Shown piece by piece: positions 1-8,226 of a DNA stretch of 64,000 bases. Made by a program: the position numbers and the translations under genes. Where the stretch lies: contig JAHYZA010000009.1 of assembly GCA_019424695.1 (NCBI GenBank), positions 62,001 through 126,000 of the forward strand. Reading direction: 5' to 3'. The notes below the pieces were generated by a model. That model worked only from the letters and a program-made list of their open reading frames with translations, was not told where the DNA came from and did not search any database. Positions within the stretch are counted from its first letter, which is position 1; every line of letters begins with the position of its first letter. The stretch comes from Oscillospiraceae bacterium (GTDB lineage Bacteria; Bacillota; Clostridia; Oscillospirales; Ruminococcaceae).

Positions 1-89
1 TGGGCTTCGAGCGCCTGCTGATGTATGTGACCGGTATTCCCAACATCCGGGACGTTATCCCCTTCCCGCGCACCTGCGGAGGTTTCTGA
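1..89 (+). CDS. asnS: Asparaginyl-tRNA synthetase, C-terminal end (partial)
   Basis: Only the last 28 or so codons are inside the window, read in the frame whose first full codon is at position 3 and ending in TGA at 87-89. The translated tail has the class II aminoacyl-tRNA synthetase motif 3 region (GFERLLMYVTGIPNIRDVIP) and ends FPRTCGGF, which is how bacterial AsnRS proteins finish. The enzyme charges tRNA-Asn with asparagine in the cytoplasm. The stop codon abuts the ATG of mutY with no gap, so the two genes are probably translationally coupled. Aspartyl- and lysyl-tRNA synthetases share motif 3, but the NIRDVIPFPRT wording is typical of AsnRS. Confidence 0.85.
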   Translation, partial: GFERLLMYVTGIPNIRDVIPFPRTCGGF

Positions 90-1118
90 ATGCTGCGGCC
101 CATTGCGCCGCCGCTGCTGCAATGGTTTCAGGCAAACAAAAGGCTCCTGCCTTTCCGGCAGGAGCCTTCTGCCTATCATATCTGGGTCAGCGAGATCATG
201 CTCCAGCAGACCCGTGTGGCTGCGGCGATCCCTTACTACAATCGCTTTATTGCGGCCCTGCCCGACCCGGCGGCCCTGGCGGCCTGTGAGCCGGACACCT
301 TGCGCAAACTGTGGCAGGGGCTGGGCTACTACAACCGTGTCAACAATATGCAGAAAGCCGCCCGCATCGTCTGCGAACGGTACGGCGGAGACCTGCCCGC
401 CGATTATGACGCGTTGCGTTCGCTGCCGGGCATCGGTGACTATACCGCCGGTGCCATTGCCAGCATTGCCTTCGGGATTCCGGCCCCGGCGGTGGACGGC
501 AATGTGCTGCGGGTCTTTGCCCGCCTGTACAATGACGCTGCCGACATCATGCAGCCTGCCACCAAGCGGCTGTTTACAGAGCGGGTGCTGGGCCAGATGC
601 CCAAGGAGACTCCCGGCCCCTACAACGAAGCTCTGATGGAACTGGGGGCGCTTATCTGTATTCCGGGTACGCCCCACTGTGAAGTATGCCCCCTGGCGGA
701 CCGCTGCCAAGGGTATGCGGCGGGACGGCAGGCGGAACTGCCTGTCAAGCCGGCACCCAAGGCCAAAACGTCGGTGGCCGTCACGGTGGCGCTGGTGGAA
801 AGCCCGGCGGGCCTCCTTCTGCAGCGCCGCCCGCCCAAAGGATTGCTGGCGGGCCTCTGGCAGCCGGCTGCCTGGGAAAGCGCCCTGTCCCGGGCGGAAC
901 TGACAGAAGAACTGGGCAAGATTGGTGTGCAGGTCACCTGGGGCGAGGCATTGCCGGCGGCCCGGCACGTTTTTACCCATAAAATATGGAACCTGGGCGG
1001 CTGGCATGCAACGGCCCCGGCCTGTGACCTGCCGGAAGGCTGGGTCTGGGCTGCGCCGGAAGAACTGAAACAGGTGTATGCGGTGCCCAACGCTTATGCA
1101 GCGTATCTGAAAAAATAG
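90..1118 (+). CDS. mutY: A/G-specific adenine DNA glycosylase MutY
   Basis: This 342-residue protein removes adenine mispaired with 8-oxoguanine in base excision repair. The helix-hairpin-helix/GPD fold is clear: SEIMLQQT with the catalytic Glu at residue 35, the hairpin LPGIGDYTA at 112-120, and VDGNV with the catalytic Asp at 136. A 4Fe-4S loop follows with cysteines at 190, 197, 200 and 206 (C-x6-C-x2-C-x5-C). Residues 225-342 form the NUDIX-like domain that recognises 8-oxoG and separates MutY from endonuclease III. The length is normal for the family. The start directly follows the asnS stop, so it is probably in the same transcript. Confidence 0.95.
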   Translation: MLRPIAPPLLQWFQANKRLLPFRQEPSAYHIWVSEIMLQQTRVAAAIPYYNRFIAALPDPAALAACEPDTLRKLWQGLGYYNRVNNMQKAARIVCERYGGDLPADYDALRSLPGIGDYTAGAIASIAFGIPAPAVDGNVLRVFARLYNDAADIMQPATKRLFTERVLGQMPKETPGPYNEALMELGALICIPGTPHCEVCPLADRCQGYAAGRQAELPVKPAPKAKTSVAVTVALVESPAGLLLQRRPPKGLLAGLWQPAAWESALSRAELTEELGKIGVQVTWGEALPAARHVFTHKIWNLGGWHATAPACDLPEGWVWAAPEELKQVYAVPNAYAAYLKK

Positions 1119-1152
1119 AAGAGGAATCTGCCAAATTTTTACATGTGCAGTG

Positions 1153-1181
1153 TTGTATTCCGACGTGGGGTCGGGTATAAT
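1153..1181 (+). promoter_or_regulatory. SigA-type promoter for the small membrane protein gene
   Basis: TTGTAT at 1153-1158 and TATAAT at 1176-1181 are separated by exactly 17 bp. They lie in the gap after mutY and about 100 bp before the next start codon. The match is good by inspection only. Confidence 0.6.
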
Positions 1182-1281
1182 AAAAAGGACCCGGTACGGG
1201 GGAAATGCCCCTCGCACAGCGGGACGTTCACAATCGCAAGGCCGCAGAAAACGGCCCCGATCCCGGAAAGGAGAATGCCCC

Positions 1282-1536
1282 ATGATGAAAAAATCGACGT
1301 TTGGCGCCGTGCTGGCGTTTTTGTTTGCGGCGGCCGGTGCACTGACCGCAGCGGCCCTTTATCTCTATCGCCGCGAGAAGGAACTCGACGAATATGAGCG
1401 CCTGCTCTTCAACGATGAGTACGAGGATGAGGCGGAGGACGATTTCGACGACGAGCCTGTCTACGAAAAGATTCAGGACGAACCTGTCGATGCTGATGCC
1501 AAAGACGCTGCCGAGTCCAACGAAGATCAGTTCTGA
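1282..1536 (+). CDS. Small acidic single-pass membrane protein of unknown function
   Basis: An 84-residue protein. The start is the first ATG of an ATGATG pair, 8 bases after a strong GGAAAGGAG ribosome binding site. Residues 2-5 are basic, residues 7-28 form one hydrophobic helix (FGAVLAFLFAAAGALTAAAL), a short basic patch YRREK follows, and the rest is very acidic (EYEDEAEDDFDDE and similar). The arrangement resembles YtxH-like stress proteins or small divisome-type membrane peptides, but no family motif can be recognised. It has its own promoter and is closed by a strong terminator, so it is probably monocistronic. It is encoded well upstream of a pair of large membrane-anchored proteins, with no clear link to them. 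Confidence 0.75.
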   Translation: MMKKSTFGAVLAFLFAAAGALTAAALYLYRREKELDEYERLLFNDEYEDEAEDDFDDEPVYEKIQDEPVDADAKDAAESNEDQF

Positions 1537-1562
1537 TCGCGTTCATTCCAAATCAATAAGCT

Positions 1563-1596
1563 GCCGGGCGCAAACCTGACCGCGCCCGGCTTTTTA
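1563..1596 (+). terminator. Intrinsic terminator
   Basis: A perfect 9-bp stem (GCCGGGCGC at 1563-1571 with GCGCCCGGC at 1582-1590) is followed by TTTTTAG. It closes the small acidic membrane protein gene. Confidence 0.88.
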
Positions 1597-1695
1597 GTCA
1601 CCGTAAAGCGATGGCTCGCTTTGCGGTCCGCCGCAAGCCGCCCGGAACACGGCGCTCTTTCCCTGGCCCGCAGGGTGGCTTGGCAAGGAGATGCT

Positions 1696-2928
1696 ATGCG
1701 CAAATTGCTGCTTTGGCTTATCATGGTCATTGGTATGGTGGCGCTGATTCTGGGCGGCACTGCGGCTTTTTTGTACAGCCGCACGGGAGAGGATTCTCTT
1801 CCGCAGGAACCGGTGACGTTTGGTGAAACGGCGCTGGAACCCAACGGCTGGGACTGGGTCGTTCCGGTGTTGGGTGACTCCGTCAACAAGACCTACCAGA
1901 GCCTGACCAACCTGACTGTACAGAAACTGGGCACCTTTACCGATACGGTGCCCCAGCTCGTGCTGCCCTCGTGGGTCACGCGGGCGGAGGTCACCATCAC
2001 GGCGCCGGACGGCACGACCTGGTCGGCCGGGGTGGAGGACTGCAATACCTATACCTATACGCAGAACGGCGCGTATGACATCACGGTAACGGCCTATCAT
2101 CAGGAAGATGAACCGCCGGCCGACCCGCAGGGGTGGTATGCCTATCATGGGGCGTACACCATGCAGCTGACGCCCACTGTCACGCTGAGCAGTGAGCGTG
2201 CGGCGCAGGGCAACGTGGTGGCCATCATGCTCTCGGGGATTCTGGACGGGGAGCCCTCTCTGGAAACCGATCTCGGTTCGGTCTGGTTCCGCAAAACGGC
2301 CAGCGGGTATATGGGGTATATCCCTGTGACCTACAATGCCGAGAGCGGCGACCATGTGATGACGCTGACCTGCGGCAGCCTGACGCAGGAGATCACGCTG
2401 TCGGTCAGCAAGACTGAGTACGGCAATGCGTCGGTCCCGGCGGAGGAAGACGTCGGCGGTGCCGAGGAATTCCGCAATTCGATCTGGCCGCTGTACACCA
2501 CCGGCGAAAGCGAAAAACTGTGGTCCGGTGCGTTCCAGCGCCCCAGTGCCGCCGAAGTCACGCTGTCCTACGGCGTGGTGCAGATGGTGGACGGGCAGCG
2601 CAGCGGACAGGCCACCGGTCTGACCTATGCGGCCGCGCCGGGGGAAACCATCACGGCGCCCCAGGCCGGCAAAGTGGTCTTTGCCGGGACGCTGACCCTG
2701 ACGGGCGGTACGGTGGTGATCGATCACGGCTGCGGCGTCAAGAGCTATCTCTATGGCTTGCAGACGGTCACGGCTGAACAGGGCCAGACCGTCAATGCCG
2801 GCGATGCCGTGGGTACAGCCGGGGAGGAGCATGACCTGATTTATGAACTGCGGATCGGCAACAAGTCTGTCGATCCCGAAAAAGCAATTCTGGGAAATAG
2901 CGGCCTGCAATACCGGGAATCGGAATAA
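1696..2928 (+). CDS. Membrane-anchored protein with Ig-like modules and degenerate LytM (M23) domain
   Basis: A 410-residue protein. I chose the ATG at 1696 because AAGGAG lies just upstream and a hydrophobic anchor (LLLWLIMVIGMVALILGGTA) follows immediately. Earlier in-frame ATGs lack this. After the N-terminal helix there are about 250 residues of beta-rich, Ig-like modules, then a C-terminal LytM/peptidase M23-like barrel from roughly residue 300, recognisable from PQAGKVVFAG and VVIDHGCGV. The zinc ligands of active M23 enzymes are missing: the HxGxD region reads ATGLTY and the terminal HxH region reads LIYELRI. It is therefore probably a binding or scaffolding domain, as in SpoIIQ or EnvC-type proteins, not a hydrolase. 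The next gene is a clear paralogue, which implies tandem duplication. The exact role is unknown. Confidence 0.8.
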   Translation: MRKLLLWLIMVIGMVALILGGTAAFLYSRTGEDSLPQEPVTFGETALEPNGWDWVVPVLGDSVNKTYQSLTNLTVQKLGTFTDTVPQLVLPSWVTRAEVTITAPDGTTWSAGVEDCNTYTYTQNGAYDITVTAYHQEDEPPADPQGWYAYHGAYTMQLTPTVTLSSERAAQGNVVAIMLSGILDGEPSLETDLGSVWFRKTASGYMGYIPVTYNAESGDHVMTLTCGSLTQEITLSVSKTEYGNASVPAEEDVGGAEEFRNSIWPLYTTGESEKLWSGAFQRPSAAEVTLSYGVVQMVDGQRSGQATGLTYAAAPGETITAPQAGKVVFAGTLTLTGGTVVIDHGCGVKSYLYGLQTVTAEQGQTVNAGDAVGTAGEEHDLIYELRIGNKSVDPEKAILGNSGLQYRESE

Positions 2929-2958
2929 AGGGCTGCGCCTTTGACTATAGATGCACTG

Positions 2959-2987
2959 CGGGACAACGCGGTTGTCCCGGTGTTTTG
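2959..2987 (+). terminator. Hairpin between the two LytM paralogues, possible weak terminator
   Basis: A perfect 9-bp stem (CGGGACAAC with GTTGTCCCG, 3-base loop) is followed by GTGTTTTG. The U-tract is poor, so termination may be partial and the two paralogues may still share transcripts. Confidence 0.5.
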
Positions 2988-3020
2988 CGCCATGAGGGGA
3001 ACAGGAGAGTGGCATACACC

Positions 3021-5201
3021 ATGCAAGAAGAGAAGAACAGGACCACGCCTGGGCAGAAAGCGGAGGGAAAGCACCGCCATCGCAGAAAGAAGTCTGCCGC
3101 GGTGAAACCGCAGCCCGCCGTGCAGGAGACAGACGTGGCGGCGCCGTCTGAGGAAACGGCGGCGAAAGAAGCACAGACCAAACAGGAACCGGCCGGGGAG
3201 GGACCTTCGGCGGTAGAAGTACAGGATTCCGCCCCGGCGGAAACCGAACAAGGCGAACCGTCGGCGGAAAAGCCGCAAGAAGAGCCGGAAACCGGAAAAC
3301 CGGAGAAAATGGAACAAGCCACACCGGAAACACCGGAACAGCCGGAACCTGCGGAAGCGGCAGAGGCCGCCCCGGAAGAACCGGCTGCCGCACCGGGCGA
3401 GGCACTGGAACCTTCTGAGCCCGCCCCACAAGGGCCTGTACAGGAAGAGGCCCCGGACACTTCCGGAAAAGAACTTTCTGCCGCGGAACAAGCGAGCGAA
3501 ACGGAACCGGCGGTATCTGAGGAGGAGTGGCCCTCTCCGGAAGAAGCTGAAACGGCCGGGAAGGCCCCATCCGCGGAACCGGCGGAACAGGCAGCCGAGA
3601 CGGCGGCGGAAACCGTGGCGGCACCGGAAGATGCGGAAGCTGCTATGGAAAAGCAGCCTGCGGAAGCCGAAACAGAAGCGGAAAAAGAAGAAAACGAGGA
3701 AGCCTCCGAGGAGGATGCTGAGGAAGCGCCCCGGGAGGATGAACAGCGGCTTTCGGACCTGACCCGGACGGTACAGCTTTCGGTGGAACAGATCATGGCC
3801 CGCGTCAGCGAGGAAGGCGAAGAGGTACCGGAATCTGAACCGGAATCGCAGGAAAATGACGACGAAGCCGAGGAAACACCGGAAACATTGCAGGATAACC
3901 TGCGCAGCGGGCTGTCCGGTATGGCCAAATGGCTGCTGCTGGTGGCGTTTGTTGTGCTGGTCATTGCGGGATTTGGTGTGGCGTGGCTGTATCGCAGCGC
4001 CACGCCGGATATGCTGCCGCAGATCACGGTCAAGTTTGCCGGGCAGACGCTGGAACCCACGGCCTATAAGTGGAAAGTCCCGGTCGTCGGTAATATATTC
4101 AAGCGCACCTACGCCGACACATTCAGCAGCACACCGGTCGAACTCAGCGAGACCGTGGATCAGGCGTCGCCCGATTTTGTGATTTCTCCGTCGGATTATC
4201 GCACCGAAGTGACGTTGACCGATGCTGGTGAAAACGTCATTTTTGAGGGAGACGCCGACACATTCTCGTCGTTCCAGTTCACGGCCAACGGCACCTATAC
4301 GGCAAAGCTCGTAGTACACGGCGATGCCAGCTCGGTTCCCGGGGATACTTCGGTCACCGGCAGCGAGACCTGGTATTTCACCTTTACGGTGGGGGTGCGG
4401 CCTTCGGTCCGTCTGTCCGGCACGACGGTGGACCAGGGCAGCGTTGTAGCGGTGCGCGTGGGTGACACGCTGGACGGCCAGGCGCCTGCCCTCCAGACGG
4501 AACTGCAGAACCCCGGCTTTTTCAAGGCGAGTTCCGGGTGGGTCTGCTATATCCCCATTGCCTGGAACCAGCCTGCCGGTACCCAGACCGTGACGGTGAG
4601 CGCCGGCGGCTATACCGAGACGCTGGAATTCAAGGTCCGCGCTGCGGATTGGGAATTCAAGGATTATTCCAGCAATTCCCAGCGGGTGTCGCCCTACATC
4701 GGGCAGAACGACATCCCGGCGGAATTGCAGAAACTGCTGGCTCAAAGTGAAAAGACCGTTGCCTGGTCCAATGGCGGCTTCGTGCAGCCGTTCCTCAACA
4801 CGCTGGATGTCAAACTGGCGTTCGGTACCACCGAGTATGTGGGCCGCAGCTACAGCCAGCGCGGCACCAACAACGGCGCGGGTGGCCGCACTGTGACCAA
4901 CCTGGTGCTCAACACCAAATCCGGGGAACTGCTTATTGCTCCTGCCAGCGGCACCATCCTGCTGGCCAAGGACCTGGGCGGCGACTTCGGCTATACCGTC
5001 GTCATCGACCACGGCGCCGGTGTCAAGAGTGTTTTCTACAACCTGGATGAGGTCAATGTCAAAGCCGGTGATCCTGTCAAGCAGGGCCAGACCCTGGCAA
5101 CCTGCGGCAAGACAACCGTGGCGGAAATGCGCATCGGTGCGGTGCCGGTGGACCCGCTGCGAGTCTGGCGCGGCCAGTGCGATGCCCTGAAAAATTATTG
5201 A
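3021..5201 (+). CDS. Membrane-anchored degenerate LytM (M23) protein with long acidic cytoplasmic domain
   Basis: A 726-residue protein paralogous to the gene before it. The ATG at 3021 is preceded by AGGAG with a rather long 13-base gap; an upstream in-frame ATG at 2985 has no ribosome binding site. Residues 1-25 are basic. Residues 30-290 are a low-complexity Pro/Glu/Ala-rich stretch. A single membrane helix (WLLLVAFVVLVIAGFGVAWL) lies near residues 305-325. Outside it come modules matching the paralogue (LEPTAYKWKVPVVG against LEPNGWDWVVPVLG) and a C-terminal LytM-like domain with VVIDHGAGVKS. The catalytic motifs are lost here too (AEMRIG in place of HxH). The acidic segment should lie in the cytoplasm and could bind a basic partner. 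A strong terminator follows the stop. Confidence 0.8.
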   Translation: MQEEKNRTTPGQKAEGKHRHRRKKSAAVKPQPAVQETDVAAPSEETAAKEAQTKQEPAGEGPSAVEVQDSAPAETEQGEPSAEKPQEEPETGKPEKMEQATPETPEQPEPAEAAEAAPEEPAAAPGEALEPSEPAPQGPVQEEAPDTSGKELSAAEQASETEPAVSEEEWPSPEEAETAGKAPSAEPAEQAAETAAETVAAPEDAEAAMEKQPAEAETEAEKEENEEASEEDAEEAPREDEQRLSDLTRTVQLSVEQIMARVSEEGEEVPESEPESQENDDEAEETPETLQDNLRSGLSGMAKWLLLVAFVVLVIAGFGVAWLYRSATPDMLPQITVKFAGQTLEPTAYKWKVPVVGNIFKRTYADTFSSTPVELSETVDQASPDFVISPSDYRTEVTLTDAGENVIFEGDADTFSSFQFTANGTYTAKLVVHGDASSVPGDTSVTGSETWYFTFTVGVRPSVRLSGTTVDQGSVVAVRVGDTLDGQAPALQTELQNPGFFKASSGWVCYIPIAWNQPAGTQTVTVSAGGYTETLEFKVRAADWEFKDYSSNSQRVSPYIGQNDIPAELQKLLAQSEKTVAWSNGGFVQPFLNTLDVKLAFGTTEYVGRSYSQRGTNNGAGGRTVTNLVLNTKSGELLIAPASGTILLAKDLGGDFGYTVVIDHGAGVKSVFYNLDEVNVKAGDPVKQGQTLATCGKTTVAEMRIGAVPVDPLRVWRGQCDALKNY

Positions 5202-5213
5202 TTCGGTACACCT

Positions 5214-5245
5214 GTGCCCTGTCCTTCGTGGACAGGGCACTTTTT
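5214..5245 (+). terminator. Intrinsic terminator after the LytM pair
   Basis: An 11-bp perfect stem (5214-5224 with 5230-5240, loop TTCGT) is followed by TTTTTG. Confidence 0.92.
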
Positions 5246-5273
5246 GTATGCCTGTCTATCGGGCGGGACAGGC

Positions 5274-5301
5274 ACACAGGGCCTTCCGGCGGCCATAGTA
5301 T
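5274..5301 (+). promoter_or_regulatory. Possible SigK-like sporulation promoter upstream of spoVFA
   Basis: ACACA at 5274-5278 and CATAGTAT at 5294-5301 are about 15 bp apart. This resembles the AC ... CATANNNT pattern of mother-cell SigK promoters, which drive spoVF in Bacillus. No good SigA promoter was seen in this gap. The assignment is tentative. Confidence 0.3.
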
Positions 5302-5324
5302 GGCCCAGAAGAGGAGGGAGCGCA

Positions 5325-6122
5325 ATGTCCAAAACTTTTTGCGTGGTGGGGTATGATGCCCGCCAGCGGGCGGCGGCCCAGGCGCTGCGGACGGCCGGCT
5401 ACCGGGTGGTGGGGCCCGACGCCGCAGGCCAGGCCGATTATGTGCTGCTGCCCATGTCACAGGAGCGCGTCAGCGATGAGGTGGCGCGCACCTTGCAGGC
5501 GGTGCGCCCCGGCACCCTGCTGCTGGCGGGGCGGCCGGGCGCACCCGTTGCGCGGGCTGCACGGGAAGCCAACCTGCCCCTGGTGGATTATTTCCGCCGC
5601 CCGGAACTGGAATGTCTGAACGCAGTACCTACGGCGGAAGGTTGCCTTGCCATGCTGCTGCAACTGCGTCAGCGCACGATCTGGGAAAGCGACTTCCTGG
5701 TGCTGGGCTATGGGCGTGTGGGCCGTGCGGTGGCGCGGCGGCTGGAACTGCTGGGCGGTCATGTTACGGTGGCGGCCCGCAATGCCGAGCAGCGGGCCAA
5801 TGCGCGCTGTGCGGGACATCATGCTGCGCCGCTGAGCACGTTGGCCGAGATTCTGCCGGCGTTTGATACCGTCATCAACACCATCCCGGCGCTGGTGCTG
5901 TCCCGCGCTATGCTGCGGAAGCTGCCGCCGGAAGCGCTTGTCATTGACCTGGCCAGCCGTCCCGGCGGAACGGATTTTGCAGCGGCGGCGGAACTGGGCA
6001 TCCGTGCCGAGCACGCCCTGGCGCTGCCGGGAAAATGTGCGCCGCGCACCGCGGGTACGCTGATCGCCCAGACGGTGCTGGCACTTTTGGAGGAGAGGGG
6101 GACTTCAGATGGCAACCCATAA
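5325..6122 (+). CDS. spoVFA: Dipicolinate synthase subunit A
   Basis: A 265-residue protein that, with SpoVFB, makes dipicolinic acid from a lysine-pathway dihydrodipicolinate intermediate in the mother cell. The acid is then loaded into the spore core with calcium. The start follows GAGGAGGGAG by a few bases. The N-terminal half carries a SpoVFA-specific domain. A Rossmann nucleotide-binding motif (VLGYGRVGRAVARRL) lies near residues 125-140, followed by a second part with NTIPALVL and VIDLASRPGGTDFA, typical of the family. It is somewhat shorter than the Bacillus protein. It overlaps spoVFB by 14 bp, so the subunits are probably translated together. Confidence 0.92.
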   Translation: MSKTFCVVGYDARQRAAAQALRTAGYRVVGPDAAGQADYVLLPMSQERVSDEVARTLQAVRPGTLLLAGRPGAPVARAAREANLPLVDYFRRPELECLNAVPTAEGCLAMLLQLRQRTIWESDFLVLGYGRVGRAVARRLELLGGHVTVAARNAEQRANARCAGHHAAPLSTLAEILPAFDTVINTIPALVLSRAMLRKLPPEALVIDLASRPGGTDFAAAAELGIRAEHALALPGKCAPRTAGTLIAQTVLALLEERGTSDGNP

Positions 6123-6696
6123 GGACGCTTCCCGCACGGTAGCTTTTGCCCTGTGCGGCAGCTTTTGCAGTTTTTCGGCGGTATTGCCGCAGATACAGGA
6201 ACTGCGGCGGCGCGGATGGGAAATTCTGCCCATTCTCAGCGCCAGTGCGGCCAGTCAGGATACCCGTTTCGGCACGGCGGAAACGCTGTATGCCACGCTG
6301 CGGGAACTGACCGGCCATACACCGCTCACCACTCTGCAGGCGGTGGAGCCGCTGGGGCCGGAACACCGGGCCCGGGCACTGGTCATTGCTCCGGCTACCG
6401 GCACCACCATGGCGCTGCTGGCGGCCGGTATCAGTTCCACCGCGGTGACGCTGGCCGCCAAGAGCATGCTGCGGGGCGGCTGCCCCGTGGTGGTGGCGCC
6501 GTCCACCAACGACGGCCTTTCCGGCAGTGCTCCGGCCCTGGCGGCCCTGCTGCAGCGCAAACATTACTACTTTGTGCCTTTCGGACAGGACGACAGCTAT
6601 AAGAAACCCAACAGCCTGAAAAGCGATTTCTCCCAGCTGCCCGACACGCTGGAAAGCGCGCTGCGCGGTGTGCAGATACAGCCGATGCTGTTGTAA
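6109..6696 (+). CDS. spoVFB: Dipicolinate synthase subunit B (flavoprotein)
   Basis: A 195-residue flavoprotein-fold subunit of dipicolinate synthase. The N-terminal ALCGSFCSFSAVLPQIQEL matches the flavoprotein nucleotide-binding start, and APATGTTMALLAAGI plus PVVVAPSTNDGLSG are hallmark SpoVFB segments that resemble the phosphopantothenoylcysteine decarboxylase fold. The C-terminal YYFVPFGQDD and KPNSLKSDF are also typical. The gene begins inside the end of spoVFA with a GGAGAGGGGG ribosome binding site. The two genes form a compact unit, and the pair strongly suggests that the organism makes, or descends from makers of, heat-resistant endospores. Confidence 0.92.
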   Translation: MATHKDASRTVAFALCGSFCSFSAVLPQIQELRRRGWEILPILSASAASQDTRFGTAETLYATLRELTGHTPLTTLQAVEPLGPEHRARALVIAPATGTTMALLAAGISSTAVTLAAKSMLRGGCPVVVAPSTNDGLSGSAPALAALLQRKHYYFVPFGQDDSYKKPNSLKSDFSQLPDTLESALRGVQIQPMLL

Positions 6697-6744
6697 GGCA
6701 TATCCCGCATCACCGTTCATATATAAGTTAATGAGGAAAAACGG

Positions 6745-6793
6745 CAAAAGCAGGCCGGCACCGCGCTTCTAAGGGCAGTGCCGTGTTCTTTTG
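6745..6793 (+). terminator. Imperfect hairpin upstream of murA
   Basis: CAAAAG and CGGCAC (6745-6761) can pair with GTGCCG and CTTTTG (6778-6793), with internal loops. The structure lies between spoVFB and murA. It may be a weak terminator or a leader structure; T-richness is limited. Confidence 0.3.
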
Positions 6794-6825
6794 CTTTTGG
6801 GCCGGATTTGGATTGGGGGGCCATC

Positions 6826-8127
6826 ATGCAGACAATCACGATCACCGGCGGGCAGACCCTGCACGGAACCATTCGCCCGGCGGCTGCCAAAAACAGCGTG
6901 CTGCCGCTGCTGGCGGCCACCCTTTTGTGTGTGGGGCCCTGCTGCCTGCGCGATGTGCCGGACCTGGCCGATGTGGATACCAGTCTGGCTCTGCTGCAGG
7001 CGGTGGGTGCCCGGGCGGTGCGCCATGGGCCGGATCTCTGCACACTGCCGGCGGCGGTGACGGACCTGTGCGGCGAAATTCCGCCCCATCTGGCAGGTGC
7101 CATGCGCAGTTCGGTGTTTTATCTGGCGCCGCTGCTGTGCCGCACCGGTATGGTACGGCTGCCGCTGCCCGGCGGCTGCCGGCTGGGCCCGCGTCCGGTG
7201 GATATTCACCTGGCCGGTCTGGCGGCGATGGGCGCCAAGGTGGAACTGGAGGGGGAAGCTGTCACGCTGCGGCGCTTCGGCCCTCTGCAAGGGGTGGATT
7301 TTACGCTGCGCCTGCCCAGCGTGGGCGCTACGATGACGCTGCTGATGGCGGCCTGCTGTGCTATGGGCACGACGGTGCTGCGCGGAGTCGCCTGTGAACC
7401 GGAGATCTGTGATCTGGTAGGATTTCTGCGCGGTTGCGGCGCACAGATCACAGGGGAGGGAACGCCGGTCCTTGTGGTGCAGGGCCGCCGGGCGCTGGGG
7501 GGCATCTCGTATACGCCGCTGCCGGACCGGATCGCCGCGGCCACCTATGCGGCGGCGCTGGCGGCTGCCGGCGGGCAGATCACGGTGGCAGGATGCGCTC
7601 CGAAATACTACCAGGCATTTTTACAGTTTTTGCAAGCCTGCGGCGTGCAGGTCAGACCGGGGAAAAACTGCGTGGAACTTGCACGGGATCCTTCCCGGAG
7701 GCTGCACGGCGGACAGCATCTCTACGCCAATGCCTGGCCGGCTTTTGCGACCGACACCGCCCCCCTGGCGGCAGCGGTGCTGCTCGAGGCGGATGCGCCC
7801 AGCGAAATCTATGACCATCTGTTTGCCAACCGGTTTGCCTGCGCGGCGGGGTTTGCTGCCATGGGGGCGGATTGCAGGGCAGAGGGACGGCATCTTTACA
7901 TCGCGGGCAATGCCGGGCTGCAGGCGGCGGCTGTGCAGGCGCCGGACCTGCGCGGCGGCGCGGCGCTGCTGGTGGCGGCGCTGGCGGCCCGGGGAACCAG
8001 CGTGGTGTATGACCCGGGGCACATCCACCGGGGGTATGCCGATCTGCCGGCGGAACTGGCCGGGTTGGGCGCGCAATGTGCCGTCTCCCGCCAGGGGATA
8101 CCGAACCGGGAAAAAGCGAACGGATAA
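6826..8127 (+). CDS. murA: UDP-N-acetylglucosamine 1-carboxyvinyltransferase
   Basis: A 433-residue enzyme that transfers enolpyruvate from PEP to UDP-GlcNAc, the first committed step of peptidoglycan synthesis. The start at MQTITITGG follows a G-rich ribosome binding site. AAAKNSVLPLLAATLL has the conserved Lys-Asn at residues 22-23. GGCRLGPRPVDIHL has the catalytic, fosfomycin-sensitive Cys at residue 118. Both places are right for MurA, and the length is slightly longer than the usual 417-420. Clostridia often have two MurA copies, and I cannot tell which this is. The position ahead of ftsZ suggests coordination with growth and division. A short terminator follows. Confidence 0.93.
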   Translation: MQTITITGGQTLHGTIRPAAAKNSVLPLLAATLLCVGPCCLRDVPDLADVDTSLALLQAVGARAVRHGPDLCTLPAAVTDLCGEIPPHLAGAMRSSVFYLAPLLCRTGMVRLPLPGGCRLGPRPVDIHLAGLAAMGAKVELEGEAVTLRRFGPLQGVDFTLRLPSVGATMTLLMAACCAMGTTVLRGVACEPEICDLVGFLRGCGAQITGEGTPVLVVQGRRALGGISYTPLPDRIAAATYAAALAAAGGQITVAGCAPKYYQAFLQFLQACGVQVRPGKNCVELARDPSRRLHGGQHLYANAWPAFATDTAPLAAAVLLEADAPSEIYDHLFANRFACAAGFAAMGADCRAEGRHLYIAGNAGLQAAAVQAPDLRGGAALLVAALAARGTSVVYDPGHIHRGYADLPAELAGLGAQCAVSRQGIPNREKANG

Positions 8128-8186
8128 AATTCTACATTTGTGCCAAAATAAATCGCCCGACCGCCCCCTACGGTTGGTACATTCGG

Positions 8187-8206
8187 TGCCCTGACGGGCA
8201 TTTTTT
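8187..8206 (+). terminator. Short intrinsic terminator after murA
   Basis: A 5-bp stem TGCCC/GGGCA with a TGAC loop is followed by six T residues. Confidence 0.65.
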
Positions 8207-8226
8207 ACGAATTTTCCCCACAGGTA

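Noticed and set aside
2841..5240. Long minus-strand open frame antisense to the second LytM paralogue, Arg/Phe-rich
   Set aside because: The Arg/Phe repeats are the complement of Pro/Glu-rich codons on the sense strand.
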